DNA of 64,000 nucleotides from an uncultured Dyadobacter sp. (GCF_946482605.1 NZ_CAMLSE010000037.1:13017-77016), one strand, 5' to 3'; counted from the first letter of the stretch, positions 51,363 through 60,504 are shown. The notes: generated by a model from the letters alone, not told the origin. Numbers and translations are program-made.

Positions 51363-52511
51363 ATGAATCGCAGAAATTTCTTCGAAAAAGCCATTCCGGC
51401 AAGCTTTGCACTGGGTGCATTAGCAACTTCCTGTGCACCTAAAACAGGGTTAACGTATCCGGACAAACATTTTCACATTAGCCGCGGGTACCACCACATC
51501 CCCAAGCTGCGCCTTTCGATGGACCGCATTGTGAAGGAGACGGTCGGTTTGCGGCCCTTCCGGGCTTCCGGGCCCCGGCTGGATGTGGAGCAGCTCGGCA
51601 ACAAGACGATCGTGCACAATTACGGACACGGTGGCAGCGGATGGTCACTTTCCTGGGGAACCGGGAATATTGCGCGTAAAAATGTGCTGGCCACCGGGGA
51701 AAAGAAAATCGCGGTGCTGGGCTGCGGCACGGTAGGGATCGCAACGTCACGGTTGTTGCAGGAAAGTGGTTGCGACGTCACGATCTACACCAAGGATGTG
51801 CCGCCTAACGTCACCAGTAACCTGGCTACGGGGACATGGTCGCCTGCATCACGTGTATGCGACAAAAAAATCGTGAAGCCCGAATTTCGGGGCATTTGGG
51901 AAGAAGCGACCCGTTTTTCCTTTCGCAGGTTTCAGTTCCTGCTGGGAATGAATGATATAGCCTCCTGGGCGGAAGAATACGGGGTGTTTCAGCAGGCGCC
52001 CGTTTACATTCCCGGAGCAGGCGGGGAGGACTTTGAAATAGAAGGATTATTACCGGAACGCGTTCGGCTGACTAAAAAGGAACATCCATTCAAAGCAGAT
52101 CATGTGACACGCCGGACCAACATTATGTTCAACATACCTACTTACCTGAGACATCATTTACAGGATTTTACGATGTTCGGAGGCAAAGTGAAGATACAGG
52201 AAATCAAGAAGCTGGAAGACATCGACGCATTGCCGGAGAAGGTCGTTGTCAATTGTATGGGGCTGGGAGCGAAGCCGGTTTTTAATGATGAAGAACTAAC
52301 GCCTGTGTCAGGACAACTTTCCTGTCTGATCCCGCAGGGTGATATCAACTACAAACTGTACACGCAGGGAGCCAACTTCATTGCCCGGAAAGACGGTATT
52401 TACATCGGTAGCAATGGCATTGTCGGGAACTGGGACACGACTCCGAGCAAGGAGCAGACGGAGAAAACGGTAGGAATCCTCATGAAGCTGATGGAGGAAA
52501 TGAGAGGGTGA
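51363..52511 (+). CDS. DAO-type FAD-dependent oxidoreductase with exported N-terminus
   Basis: 382 aa from ATG 51363. That start gives N-R-R-N-F-F-E-K-A-I and a lipobox-like L-A-T-S-C-A-P, a possible Tat lipoprotein; the ATG at 51288 would put a Cys-rich unrelated stretch first. The FAD motif is I-A-V-L-G-C-G-T-V-G-I-A-T-S near residue 121. The body follows D-amino-acid-oxidase folds: N-Y-G-H-G-G-S-G-W-S-L-S-W-G, V-T-S-N-L-A-T-G-T-W, V-N-C-M-G-L-G-A and, near the end, Y-I-G-S-N-G-I-V-G-N-W-D. An uncommon trait is the G-H-G-G-S-G-W motif lying before the Rossmann motif, as in a permuted order. Substrate unknown. Confidence 0.8.
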   Translation: MNRRNFFEKAIPASFALGALATSCAPKTGLTYPDKHFHISRGYHHIPKLRLSMDRIVKETVGLRPFRASGPRLDVEQLGNKTIVHNYGHGGSGWSLSWGTGNIARKNVLATGEKKIAVLGCGTVGIATSRLLQESGCDVTIYTKDVPPNVTSNLATGTWSPASRVCDKKIVKPEFRGIWEEATRFSFRRFQFLLGMNDIASWAEEYGVFQQAPVYIPGAGGEDFEIEGLLPERVRLTKKEHPFKADHVTRRTNIMFNIPTYLRHHLQDFTMFGGKVKIQEIKKLEDIDALPEKVVVNCMGLGAKPVFNDEELTPVSGQLSCLIPQGDINYKLYTQGANFIARKDGIYIGSNGIVGNWDTTPSKEQTEKTVGILMKLMEEMRG

Positions 52512-52520
52512 TGAGTTTTA

Positions 52521-52558
52521 AAAAAGGCCGGGAAGATTCGAATCTTCCCGGCCTTTTT
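52521..52558. terminator. bidirectional terminator (perfect 38-bp palindrome)
   Basis: AAAAAGGCCGGGAAGATTCG and its exact complement form a continuous palindrome from 52521 to 52558 with A/T tails both ways. It separates the convergent DAO-type gene and the esterase gene. Confidence 0.95.
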
Positions 52559-52560
52559 GT

Positions 52561-53430
52561 TTAGCGGTGGAAACTCTGCCCTACAAATTTCAATACTTCG
52601 GGTAATGCGGTACGCCAGTAGGTCCAGGTATGCCCGCCATCGCGTACGCGGAACTCGTGGGGAATGGCCTTGTCGGTCATGGCGGCGTGCAGGTTCATAT
52701 TGCCTTTGATGAGGAAGTCATCGTCACCACAGTCAATGTAGTATTTCACGGTTTTTAATTTATCAACCGGGGTCGTTTCAATGATTTTCAGGATTGAATT
52801 TTTATACCAATGCTCCGAAAGGCGGTCTTTACCAGGTGCTGCCTTGCCGAATAATCCGGCGAGCAAACCATCCCAGCGTTCGGCAGGCATGCCTGAAATC
52901 TCTTCATCAGACCAGAATGCACCGCTCAATGGAGCCGCGGCTGCAAACAGATCCGGGTGTTTGGTAGCCATAACCATCGTGCCATAGCCGCCCATTGAAA
53001 GTCCTGCCACGGCCCGGAACTCCTTTTTGGCCCTTGCCCGGTAATTTGATTCAATGTGAGGAATAAGCTCGCTCACAAAAAAATCTTCGTATCTGGCCTT
53101 GCCGTCGGCGCTGTTGATGTAGAAAGTGACACCTGCATCCGGCATGACGATGATCATCGCGGGGGCGTCGCCGTCGGCAATGGCTTTGTCGGCAATGTGC
53201 TGTGCCTCGCCAAACTGCGTCCAGCCGGTTTCATCATCGGAATAGCCGTGCAGCAGATACAGTACCGGGTAGCTGCGGTTGGTTTTGTCGTAATCCGCAG
53301 GAAGGTAGATATTGTACCTGATCTCCTTGCCCATAGCCTTGCTGTTGATTTTCAGACTTTCCTTGATAAGGCCCTGGGCCATAGTCTGAACCGAAACGAA
53401 GAGGAGAATGAGAAATGTAAATTTTTTCAT
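52561..53430 (-). CDS. secreted esterase (esterase D/feruloyl esterase-like alpha/beta hydrolase)
   Basis: 289 aa from ATG 53430, which starts a signal peptide (K-K-F-T-F-L-I-L-L-F-V-S-V-Q-T-M-A-Q). The fold matches the putative esterase family: Y-L-P-A-D-Y near residue 43, V-L-Y-L-L-H-G-Y-S-D-D-E-T-G-W, nucleophile in G-L-S-M-G-G-Y-G-T near 149, and a closing G-G-H-T-W-T-Y-W that holds the catalytic His. It probably removes ester groups from glycans or aryl esters outside the inner membrane. GH92 lies nearby on the opposite strand, but no common transcript exists. Confidence 0.88.
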   Translation of the reverse strand: MKKFTFLILLFVSVQTMAQGLIKESLKINSKAMGKEIRYNIYLPADYDKTNRSYPVLYLLHGYSDDETGWTQFGEAQHIADKAIADGDAPAMIIVMPDAGVTFYINSADGKARYEDFFVSELIPHIESNYRARAKKEFRAVAGLSMGGYGTMVMATKHPDLFAAAAPLSGAFWSDEEISGMPAERWDGLLAGLFGKAAPGKDRLSEHWYKNSILKIIETTPVDKLKTVKYYIDCGDDDFLIKGNMNLHAAMTDKAIPHEFRVRDGGHTWTYWRTALPEVLKFVGQSFHR

Positions 53431-53475
53431 ACAGCCATTAAAAGTTTTTGATAAAAGCATGCGGGCATTCCATTC

Positions 53476-53664
53476 CTACCGGTCGTCCTCTTTCAGGTGG
53501 TAGCGCCGGCGGATATCGTTGATGAGGAATTTTTTGTGTGCGGTAAAACTCTCCGGATGCATGGTTTCAAAAAGGGTGCTCCATTCCTGAAACCGCAGCA
53601 TATCCGCTTTTTTGAACGCCTCCGTGTCTATTTTTTTCGTTTTGAGATATTCTTCGAATTCCAT
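53476..53664 (-). CDS. small conserved protein, unknown function
   Basis: 62 aa from ATG 53664 (an ATG at 53685 adds seven residues). Strongly charged and helical: M-E-F-E-E-Y-L-K-T-K-K-I-D, F-Q-E-W-S-T-L-F-E, H-P-E-S-F-T, then K-F-L-I-N-D-I-R-R-R-Y-H-L-K. No Cys, signal or membrane segment. It resembles small unannotated proteins common in Cytophagales. It lies 46 bp upstream of the esterase gene on the same strand and could share its transcript. Confidence 0.65.
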   Translation of the reverse strand: MEFEEYLKTKKIDTEAFKKADMLRFQEWSTLFETMHPESFTAHKKFLINDIRRRYHLKEDDR

Positions 53665-53780
53665 AATCCTTGATTTTGGATGCAATATACCCGTTTAAAG
53701 TAACGATTGCCTGCTCGGGAAATCAGCATTAAGAATTAATTTGGCGGTCTGTTGCTGAATTAAAATTGACAAACATCGAA

Positions 53781-54800
53781 ATGACCATCGACTTACGGAG
53801 TGATACCGTCACCAGGCCTACCAGGGAAATGCAGGAAGCCATGTGGGCGGCGGAAGTGGGAGACGACGTGTTGGGGGATGACCCCACCGTGAATGCACTG
53901 CAGGAGAAAGCTGCACAGCTGTTTGGAATGGAAGATGCGATCTTCTGCCCGTCGGGAACCATGACCAACCAGCTCGCCATTCGCGTTCACACGAAACCTG
54001 GCAGCGATGTGATCTGTGACAAGCATTCACATATTTATCTCTACGAAGGAGGAGGCATTATGCTCAACTCGTTTTCTTCCGTTAAGCTCCTCGACGGTGA
54101 TCGCGGAAGGCTGTCGGCCAGGCAGGTGGCCGAGGCGATCAGCCCCGAAAATGACGTGCATTCCACGCTCACCAGGCTTGTTTCCCTAGAAAACACGATG
54201 AATAAGGGAGGTGGTTGCTTCTACGATTTTAATGACATCCGTGCGATACGTGACGTTTGCAACGAACGTAGCATCCCATTGCACCTCGATGGTGCCCGGC
54301 TCTTCAATGCATTGGTGGAGACCGGCGAAACGACTGCACAGTACGGAGAAGTCTTCGACAGCATCAGCATTTGTCTTTCCAAAGGGCTCGGCTGTCCGGT
54401 AGGGTCGCTTTTGCTGGGAACCAAAAAGCTCATAAGCGACGCGCGCCGGTTCCGGAAGGTGATGGGTGGTGGCTGGCGGCAGGCGGGTTTCCTGGCAGCG
54501 GCCGGCATTTATGCACTCGACCATCATGTCGACCGTCTGAAAGAAGATCACCGCAGGGCACGTGCAATAGGCGAGATGTTCTCCGCAAGGCCCGAGGTGA
54601 CCGAAATTTTTCCTGTGGATACAAATATTGTCATCGTCAGACTGGCCGACAATACTTCCGAAGCAGCCTATGTAAAACGATTGGCGGACGCCGGAATTCT
54701 GGCGGTTACGTTTGGCAAGGGACTTGTGAGATTTGTAACCCATCTGGATTTTTCAGACGATCACCTCGAAGCAATGCGCTTGAAAGTCAGAAACCTGTGA
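53781..54800 (+). CDS. threonine-aldolase-family PLP enzyme (low-specificity, GntG-like)
   Basis: 339 aa from ATG 53781 (an upstream TTG is unlikely). Family motifs: [12 protein letters not shown] at the start, [11 protein letters not shown] near residue 27, C-P-S-G-T-M-T-N-Q near 57, [10 protein letters not shown] near 137, [10 protein letters not shown] near 169 and the PLP lysine in [11 protein letters not shown] near 200. It cleaves L-threonine or allo-threonine to glycine and acetaldehyde, or a related beta-hydroxy amino acid. It faces a DUF1398 gene tail to tail. Confidence 0.92.
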   Translation: MTIDLRSDTVTRPTREMQEAMWAAEVGDDVLGDDPTVNALQEKAAQLFGMEDAIFCPSGTMTNQLAIRVHTKPGSDVICDKHSHIYLYEGGGIMLNSFSSVKLLDGDRGRLSARQVAEAISPENDVHSTLTRLVSLENTMNKGGGCFYDFNDIRAIRDVCNERSIPLHLDGARLFNALVETGETTAQYGEVFDSISICLSKGLGCPVGSLLLGTKKLISDARRFRKVMGGGWRQAGFLAAAGIYALDHHVDRLKEDHRRARAIGEMFSARPEVTEIFPVDTNIVIVRLADNTSEAAYVKRLADAGILAVTFGKGLVRFVTHLDFSDDHLEAMRLKVRNL

Positions 54801-54806
54801 TCCGGA

Positions 54807-55214
54807 TCATACCTCCGGGATCACTTCCTCATATTCGTATTCCGAATTGGGACCCTGGTAAATGACTTTCATGCCTGAAAGATCTGCCACGTAGGTATGT
54901 ATGCCCGCGGCGCCGATCTCGCGCAGGAATGTAGGATAATCCGTCATGCCGTCCTGGTTGCGTTTAATGGCGGCTTTTACCTCTTCCAGCTCGAATGCCT
55001 CTGCACATTCAAACTCCGGAAGGTCGCCGGGAATAATCAGCTTATCCCCCTGAACGGAGGTATAGGTACGTTTATGGTTTTTGACTTTTACTTCATAATT
55101 ATCTACACCGATGGCTTTCAGGTTTTTGACAAAAAAGGGGTATGTCTGGCCGGCAGACCGTGCCTCGGCTGATTGGATCATTTCGTCGGTCAGTTCGATC
55201 ATTTCCATGGTCAT
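54807..55214 (-). CDS. DUF1398 (YbcV-like) protein
   Basis: 135 aa (Met3 is an alternative start). Matches the DUF1398 pattern: A-G-Q-T-Y-P-F-F-V-K-N-L near residue 20, G-V-D-N-Y-E-V, a central F-E-L-E-E-V-K-A-A-I and the closing G-A-A-G-I-H-T-Y-V-A-D-L, then V-I-Y-Q-G. The function of the family is unknown. Cytoplasmic, no signal. It ends 6 bp from the convergent aldolase gene; a bulged hairpin at 54797-54824 spans both stop codons. Confidence 0.82.
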   Translation of the reverse strand: MTMEMIELTDEMIQSAEARSAGQTYPFFVKNLKAIGVDNYEVKVKNHKRTYTSVQGDKLIIPGDLPEFECAEAFELEEVKAAIKRNQDGMTDYPTFLREIGAAGIHTYVADLSGMKVIYQGPNSEYEYEEVIPEV

Positions 55215-55348
55215 ATACTTTTAAGTGCAACAAAGATTTGGATAAAATACCCGTGCCAGCGCACAGGCCCGGCTTTTGGCCGTTAGTGCGGTTCACGCGG
55301 GACTTGCCGACCGTCCTGTTTTTGCCGGGGCGACAGCCGCTTGCCGAC

Positions 55349-55391
55349 AAAAAAGATGTTACCTCGCCATTGACTGGCAAAGTAACATCTT
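55349..55391 (-). terminator. terminator of the 55421-55774 gene
   Basis: AAGATGTTAC (55353-55362) pairs with GTAACATCTT (55382-55391), with an inner GCCA/TGGC pair. On the minus strand the hairpin is followed by TTTTT, 30 bp past the stop codon. Confidence 0.8.
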
Positions 55392-55420
55392 GACACAAAC
55401 TAATGCGGAAACCGGAAAAA

Positions 55421-55774
55421 TTAATGCGCCATATCGTCCTCATCCGGATGATGGACGATCAGCGAACTCCGGGTATCCAGCTTTCGGATCATTTCGTTGG
55501 ACATTGCATCGGCATACACGCCGTAGCTGCTGACCAGCGTTCCCTTTAATCCGTCCCTGGACTCAATGGCATATAGGATCGACATATCCGACGGATCGGT
55601 CATGCCCTCAAACCGGTATACCTGCACAATGTCGAAATCTTCCGGTGAAAGCGTGAGGCAGATGCCGTCGTCCTTATGAACTTCCAGCGCATGGGCCGTC
55701 AGGTTGAAATCGTATGTATAACCCTGCTCCTGCAAATCTTCTAAGGTCTCTATGAGCGTATCCGGTTCACTCAT
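55421..55774 (-). CDS. small conserved Bacteroidetes protein (often mislabelled phosphoribosylpyrophosphate synthetase)
   Basis: 117 aa from ATG 55774; an ATG at 55834 adds a low-complexity head (D-L-Q-G-T-T-Q-D-K) and is less likely. Motifs: L-E-D-L-Q-E-Q-G-Y-T-Y-D-F-N-L, L-S-P-E-D-F, Y-R-F-E-G-M-T-D-P-S-D, L-Y-A-I-E-S and L-V-S-S-Y-G-V-Y-A-D. From memory, close relatives carry the name phosphoribosylpyrophosphate synthetase in databases, yet the protein is far too short and has no PRPP-binding loop, so that name should not be used. Function unknown. It has its own terminator. Confidence 0.75.
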   Translation of the reverse strand: MSEPDTLIETLEDLQEQGYTYDFNLTAHALEVHKDDGICLTLSPEDFDIVQVYRFEGMTDPSDMSILYAIESRDGLKGTLVSSYGVYADAMSNEMIRKLDTRSSLIVHHPDEDDMAH

Positions 55775-55966
55775 GTTTTTGTTGGAAGGATTGGGCGTCT
55801 TCCCCTTGTCCTGGGTTGTTCCTTGCAAGTCCATAAGTATGTTGATTTAAGATGGATGATCGGTTTTAGATTTGAACGACTAACAGAGATGTTTGGGATG
55901 ATATGGGAAAAAAGTATGCCTTAAAATGCCGTCCGCTTTAAAGTTCATCAGGCAGAATAGCACGGC

Positions 55967-55996
55967 ACATATTGAGGTGCTTTGACCTCAATATGT
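55967..55996. repeat. perfect 11-bp inverted repeat
   Basis: ACATATTGAGG (55967-55977), an 8-base loop and CCTCAATATGT (55986-55996). It lies downstream of the DUF4249 gene stop. No T-run follows on either strand, so it is a weak terminator candidate or a regulator site. Confidence 0.55.
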
Positions 55997-56032
55997 CAAA
56001 TTATGTAGAACGGAAATGGGATATAAGCAAGA

Positions 56033-56998
56033 TTACTTGGGACGATATATGACCTGTCCTGAATTGTAGGAGGCAAAACATCCCAATCCGCCCTGCACGT
56101 TGGTGTAGATCAGCGACGGTTCTACAAAGGGATTATCCGAGCTTCCGCGCGTTTCGAGTGACCGGTGATAGCGGAAGTAATGCTCGTCTGTATTATATAC
56201 TTCCATGGTGATGGAAATGATCTTGCTTTTCGGGTAGACGGTAAAGCGGTTGCCGTTGCCGAAGTCGTAAAAGATCACTGTCGGCAGTTTCGCCCGTCCG
56301 ATGGGTGTAGTGAATGAAGCACCGTCGAGGTTCGCGTCACTGCGGTAATCGTTGCGGCCAATGGTGTCGTCCCAGTTGAAATTGAACCGTGTCCTGACGC
56401 GCTTTTCCTTCAAATTGTCGGGGTTTGTGCCCTCGGGCACGCTGTATTCCAGATCCATGGAAGCCCTTGCCCGGTAGTAGTTCGTATCCGAAGGAATATC
56501 GATCCAGGTCATTTTGACGGTAATGGCGGTATCCTGTTCGCCTAAGCTGCCCGAATAAGCAGTATCGATCACATATGTTTTTGCGGTGACGGCCTTTGCA
56601 GGCACGGTGCACGTGGACGTCACTGAACGTTGCCCTTGTGTCACCGACAGATAGTAGGTTTTGGCAGCCGCAATCGGGAAAAGCGATTTATCAATGGAAT
56701 ACAGCTGACTCGTTGTATCGTAAGGAACGACCACTTCTTTGCTGCCGTCGGATATTTTAACGACCGCATTCGGAATGATGCCGCCCCGCACGCTCACCTC
56801 GCCGAAAAGAGGGTTGGATTCGGTGACCACTACATTGGTGCGGGCTGCCTGCGGAGAAATAAAGCACTGTACAACCAGTTTCGATTCGGTCTGGGGTAAT
56901 TTAGAAGGATCGACATTCGTGACCAGTGACTCGCAGGCTACGAGCGTAAGCGTAAGGAGCAGAATGGCAATATTCGGGAGTTTCATGGGCCTGACCAT
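56033..56998 (-). CDS. DUF4249-family lipoprotein
   Basis: 321 aa. The ATG at 56998 overlaps the TonB receptor stop as TAATG, giving coupled translation; ATG 56986 is the alternative. The lipobox is L-V-A-C-E. A beta-rich body follows: V-V-Q-C-F-I-S-P near residue 42, V-V-V-T-E-S-N-P-L-F-G, A-V-V-K-I-S-D-G, W-I-D-I-P-S-D-T-N-Y-Y-R and Y-H-R-S-L-E-T-R-G-S-S-D-N-P-F near 290. DUF4249 proteins regularly sit behind TonB receptors in Bacteroidetes and are thought to be surface partners of these, although the ligand is unknown. Confidence 0.88.
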   Translation of the reverse strand: MVRPMKLPNIAILLLTLTLVACESLVTNVDPSKLPQTESKLVVQCFISPQAARTNVVVTESNPLFGEVSVRGGIIPNAVVKISDGSKEVVVPYDTTSQLYSIDKSLFPIAAAKTYYLSVTQGQRSVTSTCTVPAKAVTAKTYVIDTAYSGSLGEQDTAITVKMTWIDIPSDTNYYRARASMDLEYSVPEGTNPDNLKEKRVRTRFNFNWDDTIGRNDYRSDANLDGASFTTPIGRAKLPTVIFYDFGNGNRFTVYPKSKIISITMEVYNTDEHYFRYHRSLETRGSSDNPFVEPSLIYTNVQGGLGCFASYNSGQVIYRPK

Positions 56999-59415
56999 TA
57001 GAATTTAAAATTGTAGCTGAAATAGGGCAGTATCGGAAAGAGCGAATACCTTTTCAGCGTGTTTTTTTCAACAGGCGTGCTGGGCGGGCCGGGAAGTATT
57101 ACGATGTCTTTGTCGATGTCGTAGAAGAATGGATTCCGGCGATTGTAGGCATTGTACACACCGAATTCCCAGGTACGCTCATGTCGTTTTTTGTTTTTGT
57201 GAAATTGAATGGCAATGTCCATCCGGTGAAAAGGCTCAGCGCGGTAGCTGTTTTTCTCCCCGTATTCACTCACCGTCGGGCCAAACCAGCCAATGGCGGG
57301 TTTCCCGGTCGGGTTCAGGCGGGTCATAAAGTTGTCGGTGACTGCGCGGTAGGTCGACACCGGCAATGTGAGCGCGTTGCCTGTCCCGTACACCCAGGTG
57401 GAGGAAAGTGTAATGCGCTTGCTGATTTCATAAATTCCCACCACCGAAAGATCGTGGCGGCGGTCATAACGGGGAAAGAATGTATTTCCAAAGTTCAGCT
57501 CCGGGAACTTCCAGTAAGTCCAGGATAGTGTGTACCCGATCCAGCCCGACAGCCTGCCTGTTTTTCTTTGGACCAGAAATTCCGCGCCATAGGACCAGCC
57601 TTTTCCCGACGTCACATTATCTTCCCAGCTGAGCTCATTGGCGTTCTCACCGTTGATGCTCAGGAACGATGAGCCTTCCTTGTAGTTGAGGATGTTGTCC
57701 ATTCGTTTGTAATAGCCTTCGAGAGTAATGGTCAAAGCCGGTTTTTCAATATCCTTCGCGAAACCTGCTGCGATCTGTTGGGATTGTTGGGGTTTCACAC
57801 GGTCGGTGGTAGGTACCCAGAGGTCGGTAGGTAGGCCGAGACCCGTGTTTGAAAGCAAATGCACGTACTGGTTCATACGTGCATAGGAGGCTTTGAATGA
57901 CAGGTTTTCCGCCAGTCGCAGTGCGGCGGAAAAGCGTGGTTCGGGGCGAACGTATGTTTTGGAGTGGGTCTGAAAAGTGCTCAGCCGGATACCGGCATTG
58001 ATTTTCAAAGCGTCGAGCGCCTGCCAGGTATCTTCTGCATAGAGGCCCGTTTCCAGTGTGCGCACGGGCTGAACGGAACGTTCGATGGGGTTGTCTGTAA
58101 AGGTGCCTTCAATGGCCAGGGCCGATGGTACGAATTTGTGAAAAGTAGCCTGTGCACCAAACCTGACGGCATGTTTGGAAGATGGGTAGAAGTCGAAATC
58201 GGTTTTTAAACCGAAATCCCTGATCCTTGAATCATATTCCAGGCTGAATTCGTCATCCGTGGAGCCGTCGCTGTTGAGATCTTTCGAGTAGCTGGAAACG
58301 CCGAAATTGAAATTGCTGAAAATGAAAGAGGTGTTTACGAACAGTTTTTGGTTTAAAACATGGTTCCATCGCATGGTGGCGGTTGCATTACCCCAGTCCA
58401 GGCCCGCACGGGTTTCCGAGTCGCTGCTTTTTTCGTTGGCGTAAAATTTATCCCTGCCAAAATACCCGCTTACATACAGTTTGTCTTTCGTGCCGAGGTC
58501 ATAGTTCATCTTGGCATTGAGATCGTAAAAGTAGTAACCGGGCTTCACCTGGCTGTCGTCGCCTTGCTGCTGTTGGGCGATCAGGGGTGCGGCGAGGATG
58601 TCGATGTAGGTCCGGCGACCGGAAATCAGGAAGGAAGATTTCCCTTTTGAAATCGGGCCCTCCAATGTAAGTCTCGATGAAATAAGGCCGATACCGCCTT
58701 CGCCGTGTAGTTTTTCCTTGCTGCCTTCCTTCATATTCATTTCCAGTACGGAAGATAACCGCCCTCCATACCGTGCCGGGAAGCCACCCTTGGTGAGTTC
58801 GACACTTTTTAATGCGTCACTGTTAAAGATCGAGAAGAAGCCGAACAGGTGGTTGGCGTTGTAAACGACGGCATCGTCGAGGATGATCAGGTTCTGGTCG
58901 GGCCCGCCCCCGCGCACGTAAAGGCCGGTCTGCCCTTCGGTGCCTTTTTGCACACCCGGCATTAACTGCAAAACGCGAAGCACATCTTTTTCGCCAAAAA
59001 AGGCAGGGATCTTTTTCAGCTGCTGGATCGGTATCTCTATTTTACTCATTTGCACGGTCCGGCTTACATAGTCCTCCTGTCGTCTCGCGGAAACGACTAC
59101 CTCATCCAGTTGTGTGATTGTGGGTAAAAAGATGTTCAATTCTATGTTTCGACTGAGGCGAACCCTCCTGTCGGTTTTCTCATACCCGACGAAGGAAAAC
59201 GAAATGGTTGCGGAATCTGCAACCGGAACGGTCAACGAGTAAAAGCCGTAGGTATTGGTGACCGCCCCATATGGTGTGCCTTCGATGAAGACGTTCACGC
59301 CCGGAAGTTGCTCCTGACTTCCTTTTTCTTTCACAAACCCGCTGATCGTGATCTTTTCCTGTGCAATAGCGGCAAACGATGCGAAAAGCAGAAAGACCGT
59401 AAAAATCAGACGCAT
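56998..59415 (-). CDS. TonB-dependent receptor paired with DUF4249
   Basis: 805 aa from ATG 59415, which opens a signal peptide (M-R-L-I-F-T-V-F-L-L-F-A-S-F-A-A-I-A-Q). Extending upstream is wrong because a strong terminator (59525-59571) lies within that stretch. Order: carboxypeptidase-regulatory-like domain (I-S-G-F-V-K-E-K-G, about residues 25-100), D-E-V-V-V-S-A-R-R, plug (F-F-G-E-K-D-V-L-R, Y-V-R-G-G-G-P-D-Q-N, G-G-F-P-A-R-Y-G-G-R-L-S-S) and a barrel ending P-Y-F-S-Y-N-F-K-F. The short plug and DUF4249 tail gene mark it as the non-SusC type. Ligand unknown. Confidence 0.9.
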   Translation of the reverse strand: MRLIFTVFLLFASFAAIAQEKITISGFVKEKGSQEQLPGVNVFIEGTPYGAVTNTYGFYSLTVPVADSATISFSFVGYEKTDRRVRLSRNIELNIFLPTITQLDEVVVSARRQEDYVSRTVQMSKIEIPIQQLKKIPAFFGEKDVLRVLQLMPGVQKGTEGQTGLYVRGGGPDQNLIILDDAVVYNANHLFGFFSIFNSDALKSVELTKGGFPARYGGRLSSVLEMNMKEGSKEKLHGEGGIGLISSRLTLEGPISKGKSSFLISGRRTYIDILAAPLIAQQQQGDDSQVKPGYYFYDLNAKMNYDLGTKDKLYVSGYFGRDKFYANEKSSDSETRAGLDWGNATATMRWNHVLNQKLFVNTSFIFSNFNFGVSSYSKDLNSDGSTDDEFSLEYDSRIRDFGLKTDFDFYPSSKHAVRFGAQATFHKFVPSALAIEGTFTDNPIERSVQPVRTLETGLYAEDTWQALDALKINAGIRLSTFQTHSKTYVRPEPRFSAALRLAENLSFKASYARMNQYVHLLSNTGLGLPTDLWVPTTDRVKPQQSQQIAAGFAKDIEKPALTITLEGYYKRMDNILNYKEGSSFLSINGENANELSWEDNVTSGKGWSYGAEFLVQRKTGRLSGWIGYTLSWTYWKFPELNFGNTFFPRYDRRHDLSVVGIYEISKRITLSSTWVYGTGNALTLPVSTYRAVTDNFMTRLNPTGKPAIGWFGPTVSEYGEKNSYRAEPFHRMDIAIQFHKNKKRHERTWEFGVYNAYNRRNPFFYDIDKDIVILPGPPSTPVEKNTLKRYSLFPILPYFSYNFKF

Positions 59416-59524
59416 AAGTGGATTTATGGTTAGTTTCAGTAACGAGCCGAGGGATGATCTAGTATGGGGATATTGTACTTCACCATGACGATATATACGC
59501 CGGAACCGTTGCAGGGCGCTCAAA

Positions 59525-59571
59525 AAAGAATGGCGGAATTTCCAGGGCATTCTGAAATTCCGCCATTCTTT
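59525..59571 (-). terminator. terminator of the SMP-30 gene
   Basis: AAAGAATGGCGGAATTTC (59525-59542) pairs perfectly with GAAATTCCGCCATTCTTT (59554-59571), an 18-bp stem. On the minus strand it comes 16 bp after the SMP-30 stop codon and ends in T's. Confidence 0.92.
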
Positions 59572-59586
59572 CTTAAATAGTTAGCA

Positions 59587-60504
59587 TCATTTAACGCCCT
59601 TGACCTTCATTTTTAGTCCGTAGACGGCAGTTTCAGCCGTGATGAATAGCAGATCCCGGTTTTTACCGCCGAAGCATAGGTTGGCAGTCCAGCCTTTGTG
59701 TACCGGGAAATGGGCAATCTGGGTCCCGGACGGATCGAAAACCGTCACGCCATCGCCGGTAATGTACAGATTCCCCGCCTCGTCGAGGATCATTCCGTCG
59801 GAGCCTTTGGAAACAAAAAGCTGCCGGTTGGCCAGTGTACCGTCTTTCAGGATGTCATAGATGTAGGTTTTACTATCACCGATATCGGCCACATACAGCT
59901 TTTTGCCGTCAGGCGTACCGATAATCCCGTTGGGTTTTTTCAGTTTTTCATCGACGCGGATGAGTTTTTTATCGGGCGTCAGATAATATACGTGCTGACC
60001 ATCCTGCTGCATTGCCGGATCGCGTTTCCAATAATCGCGTTTGTAAAGTGGGTCGGTAAGATATATTCCACCTTTCGAGTCGATCCAAAGGTCGTTGGGG
60101 CCATTGAGGAGCTTGCCGTCGTAGTCCTTTACCAATACTGTCGGATTACCTTTTTTATCGAATGACCAAACCTGGTTTTCTTCGTCGGAGCAGGCTACCA
60201 GGTTACCTTTTTTATCGAAATACATGCCATTAGCACGCCCTGCTTTATCAGAAAACGTGCTGAATGCGCCGGTTTCGGCATCCCAGCGAATGATCTTATT
60301 ATTGGGCTGATCGGTGAAGAACACGTTTCCCGCTTTGTCAGCGACAGGACCTTCTGTGAATTTGTAACCTTCGCCCAGCTTTTCGACCTGGGCACCGGGT
60401 GCGACGATTGATTTCGAATCCATGATTTGTGCGGATAGTAGAACAGGAGAAAACAGCGCTGCAATGCCAGCCAGCACCGGAAAAATGATTTTTGATTTTT
60501 GCAT
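59587..60504 (-). CDS. SMP-30/gluconolactonase-family protein, secreted
   Basis: 305 aa. A signal peptide (V-L-A-G-I-A-A-L-F-S-P-V-L-L-S-A-Q) is followed by a six-bladed propeller: E-G-P-V-A-D near residue 52, R-A-N-G-M near 89, G-P-N-D-L-W near 130, K-K-P-N-G-I-I near 195 and S-D-G-M near 240. The Glu, Asn and Asp residues at these points are the usual metal ligands of lactonases in the family. It probably hydrolyses a sugar lactone such as the product of a GMC or Gfo/Idh/MocA dehydrogenase, in the periplasm. It forms a single-gene unit with its own terminator. Confidence 0.88.
   Translation of the reverse strand: MQKSKIIFPVLAGIAALFSPVLLSAQIMDSKSIVAPGAQVEKLGEGYKFTEGPVADKAGNVFFTDQPNNKIIRWDAETGAFSTFSDKAGRANGMYFDKKGNLVACSDEENQVWSFDKKGNPTVLVKDYDGKLLNGPNDLWIDSKGGIYLTDPLYKRDYWKRDPAMQQDGQHVYYLTPDKKLIRVDEKLKKPNGIIGTPDGKKLYVADIGDSKTYIYDILKDGTLANRQLFVSKGSDGMILDEAGNLYITGDGVTVFDPSGTQIAHFPVHKGWTANLCFGGKNRDLLFITAETAVYGLKMKVKGVK

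Noticed and set aside
54797..54824. Hairpin over the convergent stops of the aldolase and DUF1398 genes as a terminator
   Set aside because: The stem has a bulge and no T-run on either strand; too weak to call.
59416..59550. Longer N-terminus for the DUF4249-linked TonB receptor
   Set aside because: It would run through a strong terminator hairpin and bury the signal peptide at residue 46.
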